Shown here: piece by piece, positions 35,900-49,746 of the stretch
Position numbering within the stretch: position 1 is the stretch's first letter
Layout of the letters: every line of letters starts with the position of its first letter
Origin: Diphasiastrum complanatum
Lineage: Eukaryota > Streptophyta > Lycopodiopsida > Lycopodiales > Lycopodiaceae
Length of the DNA: 64,000 bases
Reading direction: 5' to 3'
Assembly: GCA_029204225.1 (NCBI GenBank)
Contig: CM055104.1
Span: 54,912,538-54,976,537 of the forward strand
Translations under genes and position numbers: made by a program
Notes under the pieces: model-generated
What the model was told of the DNA's origin: nothing
Seen by the model: the letters and a program-made list of their open reading frames with translations, nothing else
Databases searched by the model: none

Positions 35900-38625
35900 G
35901 CAGTAAATGGCTCAAAGACGTTCTGTTCGTGCCTACACTGCAGCAAGACTTGCTTTCTATAGCAAGAATAGCAAATGGAGGGATGCGTGTGACATTTTCG
36001 GACGAAGCATGCAACGTGATTGATGACAGTACCAGTACTCTGATCGCTCAAGGCAGAAGGAAAGGTAATCTATACCACCTGAAGGTACGTCTACCTATAG
36101 ATCAGATGCATCAGACTCATGATGACTCGCCAGACACTCTATGGCACAGAAGACTATGCCACATGAACTCAATGGCACTTTACCAAGCAAGCCATCATGG
36201 AGCGATAATAGGGGCTAGCATCTCGAATGCAACCAGTTTGACCACTTGTGATGCATGTTTGAAGGGTAAGATGTCATGCACTCCATTTGTGAAAGACTCC
36301 TACAAAACGACCAAGATTCTGGAGTTAGTGCATTCTGACATCTGTGGGCCTTTCAACGTGATCTAAATAGGAGGTTCAAAATATTATATAACCTTCATTG
36401 ATGACTATAGTAAATTTGCCAGAGTGTACTTTATTCAGAATGAAGCACTTGATAAATTCACAAAGTATGTGAATTGGACTGAGAGATGTACAAGCAACAA
36501 AGTGAAGCAGATCAGGATAGATTGAGGTGGCGAATACATCTCGAATCGCTTCACTAACTTCTGTAATGATCGTGGCATCGTTCAGCCTACACACCCCAAC
36601 ACAATGGTGTTGTAGAAATAAAGAACATGACCCTAATGGAAGCTGCCAGATGCATGATGGCCTACTCGAAGACTCCAAGGGTGGGATGAAGCAGTAGCTA
36701 CAGCTGCATACATCCAGAACAGGACAGGTAAGTCTGGTGTCCCTCACACGACACCACACGAGTTATGGTGGGCTAGAAAGCCCAACCTGTCTCATATCAG
36801 AATCTTTGGCTATGCAGCTTATGCACATATTCCTAATAAGTTTCGAAAGAAGCTTGATGAGAAAGCCGAGCAGGGATTTCTGGTAGGTTATGACAACAAC
36901 TCGTCATACTACAGAGTCTACATGCCAGACACGAACACTGTGAAAACAGTGAGAGATGTCAGATTTGATGAGAGCAGGACAATGGCCAATGATGATCATG
37001 TCAGCTATGAAGTTCTGGGGGGACAGTGCTATGACCTGCCGCCAATGACAGAGGGAGCAGAGGATGAACACGAAAACAAAGATTTTTGAGTCACTTCCCA
37101 TTTGAGTGACGAATCTGAAGACGAAGGATTCGAGAGGCAGCCTACTACTACAGTTTCTGTAAACCAGGATGGTTTCGGACCTAACAGAGCAGACAAAGGC
37201 AAAGGCATTGCTATCCTAGGAGGATCTCCTAGAAGGTCGACAAGACCACGAAGAGCGCCAGCAAGATACGTGCCAGGTAGCTCTGCTTCTACATCAGAAG
37301 AGTTTTGTGAATTCAGTGGCGAACCACAGACTTTCGAGGAAGCGACTGAATGTCCAGAAAAGGACAACTGGATCCAAGCCATGAATGAAGAGATGGAGTC
37401 CATGAGGAAGAACCGGGTATGGACGTTGCAGCCATTACCACATAAGCGCATGCAAATGGGTTTTCAAGCTCAAGTATGGACCGAACGGGAATGTCTCAAA
37501 ATACAAGGCAAGACTGGTAGCGAAGGGATTTTCTCAAAGATATGGTATTGACTACTCTGAAACATTCTCTCATGTCATCAAACATTCGTCCCTATGACTG
37601 TTATTTGCATATGCAGTTGCTTATGACCTCAGGATCCACATTGTGGACGAGAAGACAGCCTTCTTGCATGGCGAACTAGACGAAGAGGTCTATATGGATC
37701 AACCCCCAGGATATGTCTCGAATTCACCTCCTGACTATGCATGCAGAATGCATAGAAGTATCTACGGTCTGAAACAATCAGCTCGACAATGGTACAAGAA
37801 GAAGGATCAAGCCCTGAAATCATTAGGATTCAAGCCACTGATGGCTGATTCCAATGTGTATGTCAGAGTTATAGATGGGCAGAACATCACTGTGGCTGTG
37901 TATGTGGACGACACTCCGATACTTTGCAAGAGTGAGCAGCTGATTGCTGAAGTGAAGACAGACATCTCGAAACATTTCAAGATCGTGGATCTGGGAGAAG
38001 CTAGGTGTTACCTTGGCTTGCAAATTGAAAGGGACTATGAGGGAGGTAAGTTATACCTTCACAATCCAGATACACCCAGAAAATCCTGGAGGATTTTGGG
38101 ATGTTGAACTGCAAAGGAGCAAATACTCCAATGCTCGCAGGGATGGTGTTGACAAACGATGACTGTCCGAAGACTGAGGAAGAGAGAGAACAAATGCAGC
38201 TCACACCTTACAAGAAGTTGATAGGTTCGCTGATGTACCTTGCAAACAGCACACGTCCTGACATCGCTTATGTAGTGTTCATGATGAGCCAATTCAGGAC
38301 GAATCCAGGCTCGACACATTGGAAGATTGCAAAACGAATTTTGTAATATCTTCAATTAACGAGGGATTATGGCTTGTGTTATTGTCATGATGCAGGTTTC
38401 AGGATGTTTTCCTACAGTGATGCTAGTTGGGCATCCCTCAAGGACGATTGTAAAATCGTCTCAGGAGGATGCACCATCGCGTCAGGAGCGGTAGTTCTCT
38501 GGGTTAGCAAGAAGCAGACCATTGTGGCTCAGTCATCCTGCGAAGCTAAATATGTTGCAGCAGCAAAGATGGCCAACGAAATAATCTGGCTAAGGCAGTT
38601 CCTGGACGAATTGGGCGAAAGCCTT
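35900..38625 (+). pseudogene. Ty1/copia pol (copia-D), degenerate
   Basis: Protease tail (DVLFVPTLQQDLLSIARIAN), pre-integrase (LWHRRLCHMN ... CDACLKGK) and integrase (VHSDICGPFNVI then stop at 36364; YITFIDDYSKFARVYF). The second Asp box follows with TGA inside (RID*GGEYIS, about 36523), and the third box lost its ERKN motif by frameshift near 36610. Integrase C-terminus: LWWARKPNLSHIRIFGYAAY. RT begins QTFEEATECPEKDNWIQAMN, frameshifts near 37470, then DEKTAFLHGELDEEVYMDQP, IYGLKQSARQWYKK and YVDDTPIL. RNase H: YSDASWASLKDD and AQSSCEAKYVAAA. It breaks off at LRQFLDELGE, where LINE sequence begins. No gag or LTR assigned. Confidence 0.85.
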
Positions 38626-38639
38626 GGGTCTTGCAGATG

Positions 38640-39429
38640 GATTGGGTGATCTCGTTATTGCTATCCTTTTATATGCTGATGATGTGGTTTTGCTTTTGAG
38701 GATGAGGGAAGGTCTACAATGGCATCTTGATGCGCTTCACTCTTTTTGTACTCAGTGGGGATTATCAGTGAATGTGGCCAAAACCAAAGTTATGGTGTTT
38801 AACACCTCCAGATCCTTCATGATGCGACAGGTGCTTCTATGGGAAGAGTGTCCACTTGAGGTAGTTGACTCTTACACATACCTAGGCATGGTATTTTTTG
38901 GTCCCACTTTCAGTATGCGAAATGCGACATTTTCACGGTTACGGAAGGGCTATGCATCGTTGGTAGATTTGGAGAGACTATGTTTTAGCTCACACATTAG
39001 AGATGTGACCAGTAAGTGCCGACTCTTTGACACTATGGTAGTTCCTTCAGCTCTATACGCATCAGAGACATGGAGTACTGGCTTGATGGCTATCGAGTGG
39101 GCGCGCATCTCACGACTTCAGATTCATATGCTATCTCGGATGATACGGGCTAAGCCCTCTATACCACATCATATTATATTGGCAGAGTTTGTTGTCCCCC
39201 CTATTCAGATAGGGGCGTTGTTCCAGATTGTCACATTCATACAGCGCCTGGAGGATCTTCAGGGTAGAGGCACACACTATGCTGCAGCAGCTTTGTTGTT
39301 CTCCCAGCACCTACATTCTGAGGGACACTCTTTTTCATGGTATTCCCAGGCCTGTCATCTCCTCTCCACATTGAGCATTCACATTACGGATCTACCAGCC
39401 GCACACTCTCTACCTTGATATCGTATGAG
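38640..39429 (+). pseudogene. LINE RT palm/thumb fragment
   Basis: One open frame (to 39416) of the same LINE family as intronic copy a, with the catalytic LLYADDVVLLLRMREG intact, then GLSVNVAKTKVMVFNTSRSF and the C-terminal HIRDVTSKCRLFDTMVV region. After ITDLPAA it skips to the SYED block at about 39420-39429. 5'-truncated at the copia-D junction. The best-preserved LINE piece here, yet incomplete. Confidence 0.85.
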
Positions 39430-39435
39430 GACACT

Positions 39436-40326
<891 letters not shown>

Positions 40327-40395
40327 CTTCTCTTGAAACCATGGTCTGCTCTTGAAACTGTTACCCATATGTAACAATGGTTGATCAGTACCATT

Positions 40396-40725
40396 GCATG
40401 TCAGGCTATCTGTGGCCTATTGTCCTTGCATGTCAGATCTAGAGCTTGCATGTCATGCCATCAATGGCCTGTTGTCCATGCATGTCAGATCTAGAGCTTG
40501 CATGTCAGATTTGAAGCTTGCATGTCATACCATATGTGGCCTATGGTCCATGCATGTCAGATCTAAAGCTTGCATGTCACACCATGCATTGCCAAATGAC
40601 CATGCATGTCACTTCATGACTGTTGCATGTCAAGAATCTATGAACCCTCATGATTGCATGTCAAGAATCTAAGATCCATTTGGATTGCATGTCAAGAATC
40701 TAAGATCCAACATGATTGCATGTCA
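40396..40725 (+). repeat. Interspersed GCATGTCA array, 13 copies
   Basis: Exact GCATGTCA at 40396, 40428, 40448, 40480, 40500, 40520, 40552, 40572, 40604, 40625, 40656, 40687 and 40718. Spacing alternates mainly between 20 and 32 bases and then settles to 31. Between copies, linkers recur (AGATCTAGAGCTT; AGAATCTAAGATCCA). This is a degenerate higher-order tandem repeat. Confidence 0.9.
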
Positions 40726-40932
40726 GAAAGATTAAGACTCATGAAGAAATTTCTATGCTTTTGTCAAGCTAGATATGAAATTAAGATCATTGAATATGAA
40801 CTAAGTTTATGTTAAGTTGATGTTCTTACTTTGAGACCCCTATTGGAATCCATTGTATATGTAATTGGCATTGGCCAATTGGATTTGCATAATGACAAGA
40901 AAAGAATCCTTTGGGGGGGAGGGGGGGGGGGG

Positions 40933-41655
40933 GTCCCCCATCTTGACCCCTTAGTGCTTCCGTTGTTGTGTGAATGAATCTATGTGATGCAATGTTTTCG
41001 AATTTTGATTTAAAGTCTTATTTGATTTTCTTTTAAGTTGATTCGAGACTAGCTTTATGTGAATGATTAGTCAATTAAATCTTTTGGCCTTTAAGAACAT
41101 AAGACAGGCCTTCACCATTGAGTTCACAAATGTTTTTTTAAGTCACATTCGCCTTTTTTGCACCTTCAAAAAAATGCGACACAGTGGCCAGAATGACTTA
41201 GAATGCATTTTTGGCCTACCTTCAACTTTTTTGCATTTTTCCTACCTTCGGCTTTTCGCCTTTTTCTGCCTTCGCTCTAGAGGCACCTTTGGGATTTTAC
41301 ATGCCTTCAGTCTAAGGGCACCTTCGGGTATTATATGCCTTCGGTCTAAGGGCACCTTCAGATTTTTTCCAACAATGGCAGACCGACGTCGCCAACTTAG
41401 CATCAACCCTAAAATAGTTGGACCACTAAAATATCCCAAGGGCAGTTACCCACTTTGTACATATACAAATACTGGCATAAATGGCATTTAAGGCTTATAG
41501 GATATTTGATTCTTGACACTTGTAAATATATATACTAGCTGAATCAAGCTATGTAAGTGTTCTTTTTCAATCAGAGTTATCACGCTCAGCAAGCTGAAGT
41601 TATTACTTCAAGCCATTGTACTCACTCTTGATATTAATCAGAGTGCAATCAGAGT
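40933..41655 (+). repeat. copia-C LTR-related copy 1 (truncated)
   Basis: Direct repeat of 41715-42450 at high identity, starting CCCATCTTGACCCCTTAGTG after a poly-G run (40912-40933). Contains TTCGGC-type repeats, CGCCAACTTAGCATCAACCC and TATATATA near 41526. Lacks the last 150 bases before the primer site that copy 2 has. Confidence 0.75.
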
Positions 41656-41657
41656 GA

Positions 41658-41752
41658 TATTCACAAAACAACGGAAGTACTGAGGGGTCAAGATGGGGGT
41701 GGGGGGGGGCATCCCCATCTTGACCCCTTAGTGCTTCCATTGTTGTGTGAAT
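41658..41752. repeat. Large palindrome between LTR copies
   Basis: The left arm (about 41662-41702, ATTCACAAAACAACGGAAGT...) is the reverse complement, at about 90%, of the right arm (about 41713-41752, ending GTTGTGTGAAT), around a G-rich centre. The left arm is therefore an inverted copy of the start of the LTR. Confidence 0.8.
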
Positions 41753-42609
41753 GAATCTATGTGATGGAATGTTTTCGAGTTTTGATTTAAAGTCTTATTT
41801 GATTTTCTTTTAAGTTGATTCGAGACTAGCTTTATGTGAATGATAAGTCAATTAAATCTTTTGGCCTTTAAGAACTTAAGACAGGCCTGCACCCTCAAGT
41901 TCACAAACGTTTTTAAGTCACATTCGCCTTTTTCGCACCTTCGCAAAAAATGCAATACAATGGCCAGAATGACTTAGAATGCATTTTTGGCCTACCTTAG
42001 GCTTTTTTGCATTTTTCCTACCTTCGGCTTTTCGCCTTTTTCTTACCTTCGCCTTTTTCTGCCTTCGCTCTAGAGGCACCTTCGGGATTTTACATGCCTT
42101 CAGTCTAAGGACACCTTCGGGTTTTATATGCCTTCGGTCTAAGGGCACCTTCAGATTTTTCCCAACAGTGGCAGACCGATGTCGCCAACTTAGCATCAAC
42201 CCTAAAACAGTTGGACCACTAAAATATCCCAAGGGCAGTTACCCACTTTGTACATATACAAAGACTGGCGTAAATGGCATTTAAGGTCTATAGGGTATTT
42301 GTTTCTCGACACTTGTAAATATATATACTAGTTGAATCAAGCTATGTAAGTGTTCTTTTTCAATCAGAGTTATCTGTAGTCAGCGTTATCACGCTCAGCA
42401 AGCTGAAGTTATTACTTCAAGCCATTGTACTCACTGTTGATATTAATCAGAGTGCAATTTCTGTCTCACTATTGTATTGTTCATTTGCGCAATTTGTATG
42501 AATCATTCTTCTTGAATATTTCTGCTGCTAACTATTGTGTTTCCGTACCTACACGCCTATGCTCAAAGCTTTGAGCTTCCGCTACCAATCATACCCACGT
42601 TTTACGACA
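41705..42609 (+). repeat. 5' LTR of copia-C
   Basis: Ends ...TTTTACGACA immediately before TGGTATCAGAGC. Contains TATATATA near 42318 and several TTCGGC/GGGCACCTTC phrases. The left end is blurred by the neighbouring palindrome and the duplicate copy. Confidence 0.75.
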
Positions 42610-42621
42610 TGGTATCAGAGC
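42610..42621 (+). promoter_or_regulatory. Primer binding site of copia-C
   Basis: TGGTATCAGAGC directly abutting the LTR end; complementary to plant initiator tRNA-Met. Confidence 0.88.
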
Positions 42622-42752
42622 GGGCATTTCAGTAATCTGCATTTATACTGCGGATTATCAGTCTTGTTTCTATCAAGACGTCTTTCTAGTAAACGCACAA
42701 CCAACAATATTCCGACAATTGTTGTTTCTATCAACGATCTCATTCAACTAGA

Positions 42753-43605
42753 ATGGATCCATCATCTAGTTCATCTCTCATTGACAAACTCGATGGAGAT
42801 AACTACCATCTCTAAAAATTCAAAATGAAGGTTATACTTCTACCCAAAGAACTGTGAGACATCGTTGATGGCACAAAGCTCAAACCAGAAGGTGATGTAG
42901 CCATCATCACCAAGTGGAGACTAAGAGATGGCAAAGCATTTGCCATGGTCACCCTCAACATCAAGGATATTCAAATCAGCCACATACGTGCTGCTCAGAC
43001 TGCTAAGGATGTATGGGACATCCTAGCAACTCTCTATGACATCAGAGATGTTACTTCCAAGCTACATCTAAAGAAGAAATTTTTCACCCTCAGAATGTTT
43101 GATGCAGATAGTGTTTTGAGTCATCTCGACACGTTCAAAAATCTTATGGAGCAAATGATTGCAACTGGCTCAGTCATAGAAGATTCCGATGCACGCATGA
43201 CTCTATTATCGAGTCTACCTGAAGCCTACAAAAATTGGGTAATGGCAATTTCTACCCAGGAGCACCTCACTCTATCAAGAGTAATTTCGCTTCTCCTACA
43301 AGTGGAGATCAGAAGATCAGCATCCTCTTCAGGCTCAGGATCGCAAGAACAACAACATGCAGTCTGGACCAAATTCCGGTTCAAGATCGAATTCAAGCTC
43401 TTCATCATTCCAACCAGTGCAGAAATGTTTTTGCAGACATTGTAAGAGGACTGGCCACGAAATCAAGGACTGTCAAACTTTGAAATACAACAACGAAAAG
43501 AAGAAGCAGTTCCAACAACAAGCACACAGTGCTACAACCAGTCACTCAAATCAGCAACAAGAAAAAGATGAAGCAACTTTCATGACCAAAGAAGGAGAAC
43601 AATAG
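42753..43605 (+). pseudogene. copia-C gag pseudogene
   Basis: ATG 42753 reads MDPSSSSSLIDKLDGDNYHL, then an in-frame stop where W normally stands, and another stop at 42856-42858. The open part continues with TAKDVWDILATLYDIRDVTS and LHLKKKFFTLRMFDADS, typical UBN2-type copia gag. A frameshift near 43350 leads to the zinc knuckle C-RH-C-KRTG-H-EIKD-C (about 43427-43470) and a Gln/Lys-rich tail ending at 43605. Inactive. Confidence 0.85.
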
Positions 43606-43694
43606 GATATCGATTCCTGGTATCTAGATTCCGAAACCCTCAACACATGACTCACCATCGCGACTGGTTCAAAGACTATAAGTCATTCACCCAC
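43606..43694 (+). pseudogene. copia-C protease start, cut by insertion
   Basis: Reads DSWYLDSE, where the protease D-S-G has become D-S-E, then a stop, then HHRDWFKDYKSF-like sequence ending in CACCCAC, the insertion point. The continuation is at 50230. Confidence 0.8.
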
Positions 43695-44166
43695 TGTTAT
43701 GGCCATATTCGGTTAAGGACTTGGAATAGTCCTAATATGGTAGACCGGCCCTCCAGTACTCGAGATTATTGGTCACGCCGAGATTTAATTCCATGTTGAG
43801 GCCTATTTGCGACTAATTACCTTGAGAGAACCCAGACACTCTAATTGAGACATATGGAGTATTGCATGTCTGTGTGACAGATATAAGTAGGAGGACTACA
43901 TGAAGAGATGAGACTATTTATAGTTGACCTGCATGGGGGTTGCATGGTTACATGCACAGGACTCTACTTTCTATATAATGAGGTGGGGATTCTCCCGTCA
44001 TTGGGTTTAAGTCACAAGTTTCTCTCTTCTCCTCTTGCTTCACATGGCATGGCTTGGGGGCTAGATCTAGGTTTGATCTAGGATTGGTTGGGTGGTTTGG
44101 CTCCATAGTCTCTTCTATTGTGTTCTCTTATCCTCATCTTAGGGGCAATCCTTTATGGACTTTACA
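43695..44166 (+). repeat. 5' LTR of the nested element (472 bp)
   Basis: TG...CA ends; TATA-like CTATATAATG at 43971-43980. Differs from the 3' LTR by scattered substitutions and a few small indels. Confidence 0.93.
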
Positions 44167-44167
44167 T

Positions 44168-44179
44168 TGGTATCAGAGC
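44168..44179 (+). promoter_or_regulatory. Primer binding site of the nested element
   Basis: TGGTATCAGAGC one base after the 5' LTR; tRNA-Met type. Confidence 0.9.
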
Positions 44180-47100
44180 CCGACTAGGATGCGATCATGG
44201 ATAAATGGAGACAACCTCTACATTGGGTTTGGAAGATGGAAGCACTTGGAGTTACATCCCGGTTTGGAGTGCTGGTTTTTCAAGGGAGTTTGGTGTTGGA
44301 TTCACTAGTTTCGGGTTGTAGCATATTTGTCAAATATGGTGGTAGAGTGCTCTTCTACACATGCAGTTTTGATTTAAGATGTTGAGATTCATGTGAATTC
44401 ATTATTAATCCCCTGTTCCTTGAGAACGTTTTCCATTGATGTAGAATGATTTGCTATGGTAGATTCGGCTACAAGTTTCATTGCTGAATTCTGTTGCACT
44501 TAAGGATGGGGATATATGCATATGAATATAATGTTTTGAATTTGGTTCTGACTTATGTTCATCAAGAAATATGATTTCCTAGATAGTATGCTGAGGGTTA
44601 GAAGTTTTTTTTCTTCTACATAAATCATCCTCTGAATCTGCATGTGGAACATAAGTTGAAATCGCAACTATTCTAATTCTTTAGTGTGGAATGGAATGAA
44701 AGCTATGATTATTTGTGCAGGGGATCACCTCTCTGAATTTTGTTTACTCCCTGGTATTAATGAATGATTTTTTTGTTTCCTGTCTTGATTGAAACCTGTA
44801 GGACACTATGTAGGCAATGTCCTTGATGAGACTCTAGTACCTGAAACCCTATTGTTAGGCTATGGTAATGTGAAGCAAACGGTAGACGAATTGGAGTTGA
44901 CTTCGATTCTTGTCTACGTTCTGAAATGCATTCCTTTGCCAAAGCAGTACGACAATGGTATATCGTTTTCTTGGAATAATTACTCCCAGAAAAAAAATCG
45001 ATGTGAACTTCTTTTTGCTTCTAACTCAAATTGTTGGAAGCAGAAAGTGAAGTACAAATTTGATTTTTTGGAGTAGACAGGGTATTTCTTCTGTCCAGTG
45101 CAAATGGAAATGATTATCTGAGTTGGTGAGCTGACCTCATTGGATGGAAACTTAAGCGCTGTGGAATCGGATGAGTTAGGCATGCACTTTTTGCCTCTGA
45201 TGAACTCGTTGGAGAAGTGCCCTTATATAGTTCTTCTGTGAGCAGCGCGATCTCATGCGATGGCTATGGAGCTCGTGGGTAACCTACCTGCTTGCATAAC
45301 AGCTCCATCAAAGGTCTATTGCGATGTGAGACCTGCGGTTGCAGGGAAGTAGGAACCCGAACATCCATCTCAGGGTTGCTGTGGAAGGAGGCCGAGCAAA
45401 CATCGCGGCTGTAGCCGCCAGATTCTTGGTGAAAACCCTATTTGGATTTTTGTGGACCTTAATGGTTTCATAAGGGGACCCTTTCTTGAATAGGTTGTGG
45501 GCCAAAAAGAAAGTTGCATGTGATTGCATCGGGTTTTGTTACTTGAATGACCCTTGTGGGTTTTGGGTAGATTTTGTTCTTGTTTTGCATGTGAGGGGAG
45601 CTTTTGATGGAATTGGATTTTTTTTGTCATTGGGCTACTCTTCCGATAACTACATGGAAAATAGCTAGATCTACTAGTTGGTAACCAGGTTTAAAACCTA
45701 TATCGATTCAAGAAGACGATTTTTTAGGAATCTGACTAAATCGATGATGGAGAATGAATCATTGATTCTCTGGGCCATAACCAAGATTGGGTAGGACAAT
45801 ATAAATTTTGCTATCCTAATAGGTTGTCTATGAATTGGTTCATAGATTTAGGATGACAACAAGATATTTGTTCCTCATGGGTTATGTTTCCAAAACGGTA
45901 CCCAGTGAAAGAAAATTTAGATTTTCTGGTATTGTGTTTGGTGGTGACTAAACCTTGGAAGCTAAGTTATTTCCAGATTAAAAGTTAAATTGATTTTTTT
46001 TATTGAATTTCAAGTTTGGTTAAAATTTGAAAAGTTTGTGCAAGATACTCGTCAAAATTAATATTTAAAACCGTCAAACAATTTGAAATGACCACATAAC
46101 ATGAGTGCTGATAGAACTCTTTATCCGATCAGTGGAATCTTGTTTGGATACAGTTTAAGAGGTTCTGAAATCCTATTGGAAGGATTTCCATTCACGTAAT
46201 TTTGTACTTTAAGTTTGGATAGTTTATTAATAATGATGGAGCAATGCCAAACCAGTCAATAAAAAAAGAAACAGTCCAGTTTTATGGAGAATTACAATTG
46301 ATAGGAACTGATCAAAAGTATAAAACTAATTTCATTTCCAGTTAAATCCTATGGTGAATTATATTCAAAAGATCAAACTAGTACTGTTTTTTACTACTAG
46401 TCGGTAATTCAGCCCAGGTATAGGATAGAAATGAAATTGTTTCAGATTTTTTTCTATAGTAATTAATTTTAAAACATTTACTAATGTCGTTACGTCTTTT
46501 TTGTACCTTAGCTGAAATTTTTTGTCAGGGAACCGAAAATTCTAGGGAGGGAAGAAGAGAGGACATCAGGGGTAGTAAGTGTGATCGAGAAATGTATTTC
46601 ACAGTTAGGATTTCGGTAATCCCAGTAAATAATTGCTTAATACCAGATGTTAATTTCCTGGATTAAATTCATTTAGTTGAATTCATAACTGATATCTTTG
46701 TGACCATTGAGTTATCTGCAGTTTTGGATGTCAATTGTGATGTTAGAGATAGAATCTGATATATGGATTACATTGGATCTGTTAGTTGATAGAAGCTTGT
46801 CCCTAGAGTTAATGCTCTTGGATCCAGGGGGATTTGAAGCTTATCATTAATCTGTAAGGATCAAAATGTAGTGTTGTACCATGTTAATTCTTTTTATTTC
46901 AAAAAAAGAAAACCATTCGATCAAATGTGGGGTATTTTGGGAAATTTTGAGGTTTAATCTAGATCCCAATGTGGTATCTCATTATTTACAAAATCAGAGG
47001 CCCTCAAATCTATTTCTTGCTTTCTTAATTAATCCTTTACTTCTTAGTAATCTCTCGAATTTAGACATTAGACTGGTTATATGATTCTTTCCAACATGAA

Positions 47101-49733
47101 GTTATTCTTCTGAAAGACTGTTATGTCATATAAACTGCTACTTGTGGGAATGGACTTGGAATTCAGAAAATTCTAAGGATAAACTGTTTCAATTTCTTAA
47201 ATCTTGAATATCTCTTTTTGCATAAATGGATTTCGATAGAATGGTAGTTTCTATCACTCAGGTTGAAAATATTTGAAGGAAAAGTCATGTTTGTAATAGA
47301 GTGAATCTTTTACTAGATGCACTTATTATTGACTTTTTCATGTGTTTAGATATTTTCATATATCATCTTTTCAGTTAACTTTTATTGAAATTTATAAATT
47401 TATTAAAAGGAGAGGTGAAGTGGTGGAATAAAATTCTATTTGGAAATCTGTAGGTTGCATTGTTTCAGAAGAGAACCAACTGTGGTATAGAAATGAGATT
47501 TGGTTTGAAAGTAATTTTGGATAGATTCAGAGTAAGATACCTAATTGGAACTTTTTGAAAAAGAGGAATTCTCTAGGGATTGTGGTGGACAATCTGGAAC
47601 TAGAACTTATTTGATATTTGAATCAATACCTACAAGTAATACAGTAAAAGGTGAAATGTTACTAATTCCATTTTGATTGGAATAGAAGTAAGTTTGATCA
47701 TAATTTGAGTCTGAGAGTTCTATATTGGATCAACCTAATCTTAGTTTGGTACTAGGATCAAAGAGGGGTTGATTGAGTGGAAGAAATTATGTAATTAGTG
47801 ACAAACTGGGTTGGAAAACTGCTAAGAGTGAATTTTATTTATCTCACAGATTTTTTGGATATGTTATTTACTCATGAGAAATAGAAAATATTTTGTAGCT
47901 GAGTTACAAGATCTCAATGAGATATGTGAGTAATTCCTGTGGGTTCTGGAGGAATCTACCAGATAATAATGTGTATGTACTAGGTCATAGTGAGATTATT
48001 TACATATGTGCACAATTAATCTTGTATGAATCTACTATGTATTCCCGGTTACTAGGGTAATTTGGTGCACTTAACCTAGTCGGTGAACATAGACATATGA
48101 TCAAGTATTGTTTTGACAAATACTTGCAAAGTTAACAAATCTTTGTATAAAAGATTTATGAATTAACTTATATATGATTTGGGTAAGGATCTAAATGTGG
48201 TGTCATACTAGTATCATTGAATTCTTTACCTAGACATTTGAGATTTCTGAATCATTGGCAATTAACTTGAGTAGTTGATTACTCTAGGATGAAGTTAATT
48301 GGTAAAATGATCAGTGTGATGTGATTCACCAAAAACTGATAGTTTTGATTTATATTGCTTGTAAGATGCATGATTAGTGAATCATTTGGGTTCATCAGTT
48401 AAAATTGTGTGCATTGGATATACAATATTCTTGGGATAGAGTATTCCTTAGTTAAGGAATAGACTCAGCTCATTAGTGATTGTATCCAAGAGCGCTCAAT
48501 TGGATAACAAATCATAATGAATCCAAGGATAATAACTGAATTAATATTTAGCATGACTTTGGATATCTAGATTTGATTCTAGATTGTAATCTAAAGTTTT
48601 TTTTGTAGTTGAAGATGATTGTCATTTTGGTATATGTTCAATCTTTAATTACCAATGGTTTATAGACCTTGAATCTTGCACTTCAGTTAAAGAATCTTGT
48701 TTGAAGAATATTCCTAAATCCAGTATTTTCTTAGTGGAAAGATTTTGGAATGATTCTTACTTTTCCTGAGTTATGTTGGACATATACTCCAGTATCCTGT
48801 AAATGATTATGGGTTTTGGATTCCAAAAAATTATGATTGATGAATCATACGAATCTAAATATTTATGATTGACGGATCATAATTAGATACTTAATTATTG
48901 TCAGAGGATTATTCGGAATTGTGATGATTCCTAGGTGTGACAAATTAAGTCTTGGTCTATTAATTGAGTAAGAATTCAAATCAGTGTTTTGAATCTCTCT
49001 ACTCCAGTATTTTAATTGAGAACCTATGGATCTCACAAAAATTTTCACAAGGAAAGTAATTTTACTTGTAGGGAATTTAATTTATCTAGTGGATGCTATT
49101 CTGCTACAGTTTATAGTCTGCAGATGCTTGAGTATAGTTTTTCATTTGATTGGATCTCTAGTTATCCTAGAAGACAATCAAGTCTATTGAGATGAATGGG
49201 TGCTATTTTCTTGTATTTGATGCTAGAAACATGTGCATTTAACTCAAGAGTATCCGAGATACTCAGAGTTGAGTTTTAATCATTCTATATCTTAATGATT
49301 CTTCTATAGATTCTAGTTGAATGAATTATCATATCTAATAATTGGATTCTAAGGATAGTTGTACTTGGAAATTTTTATAAATTATCTGCCAGAGTTTTTG
49401 GATAATTTCAGACTGTAATTTCTTTAACTTTAATCTCCTAAGTTAGGAAATATTTCACTCAGTGGTTCATGTAAGTGTTTTACATGAAGGTGATGTTACT
49501 AACTTGTAGTGAGTGTAACCTTGTTGAGAAATTTATCGCTTAGTGTACTTTTCAAACTAGAGTTTGTACTCCAGAGCTGAGATTAACGATTGGAAACAGT
49601 TTTTCTCTCAGTACTTGTTTGATCAGTAAATTTGATTAAGGATAATGGTTTTTTCGGTTAATATTGAAAATTAAAGGAACCGTTTCTGTAATTCTTTACT
49701 GTTTTGAGGAGCTTCTAAGGATAGAAGCAGTTT
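44180..49733 (+). other. Non-coding interior of the nested element
   Basis: AT-rich, T/A-biased plus strand with short imperfectly repeated words (GAATC, GATTGATG, TAGTTGA). No domain readable in six frames. Confidence 0.7.
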
Positions 49734-49746
49734 AAGGAGGGAAGAA
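49734..49746 (+). promoter_or_regulatory. Polypurine tract of the nested element
   Basis: AAGGAGGGAAGAA directly before the 3' LTR; expected plus-strand primer site. Confidence 0.88.

Noticed and set aside
40396-40725. Possible CRISPR-like array
   Set aside because: The repeat is only 8 bases, spacers are related to each other and uneven, and the DNA is plant nuclear.
44054-45076. Small ORFs at the start of the nested element's interior
   Set aside because: All under 100 codons with no domain; within LTR and leader sequence.
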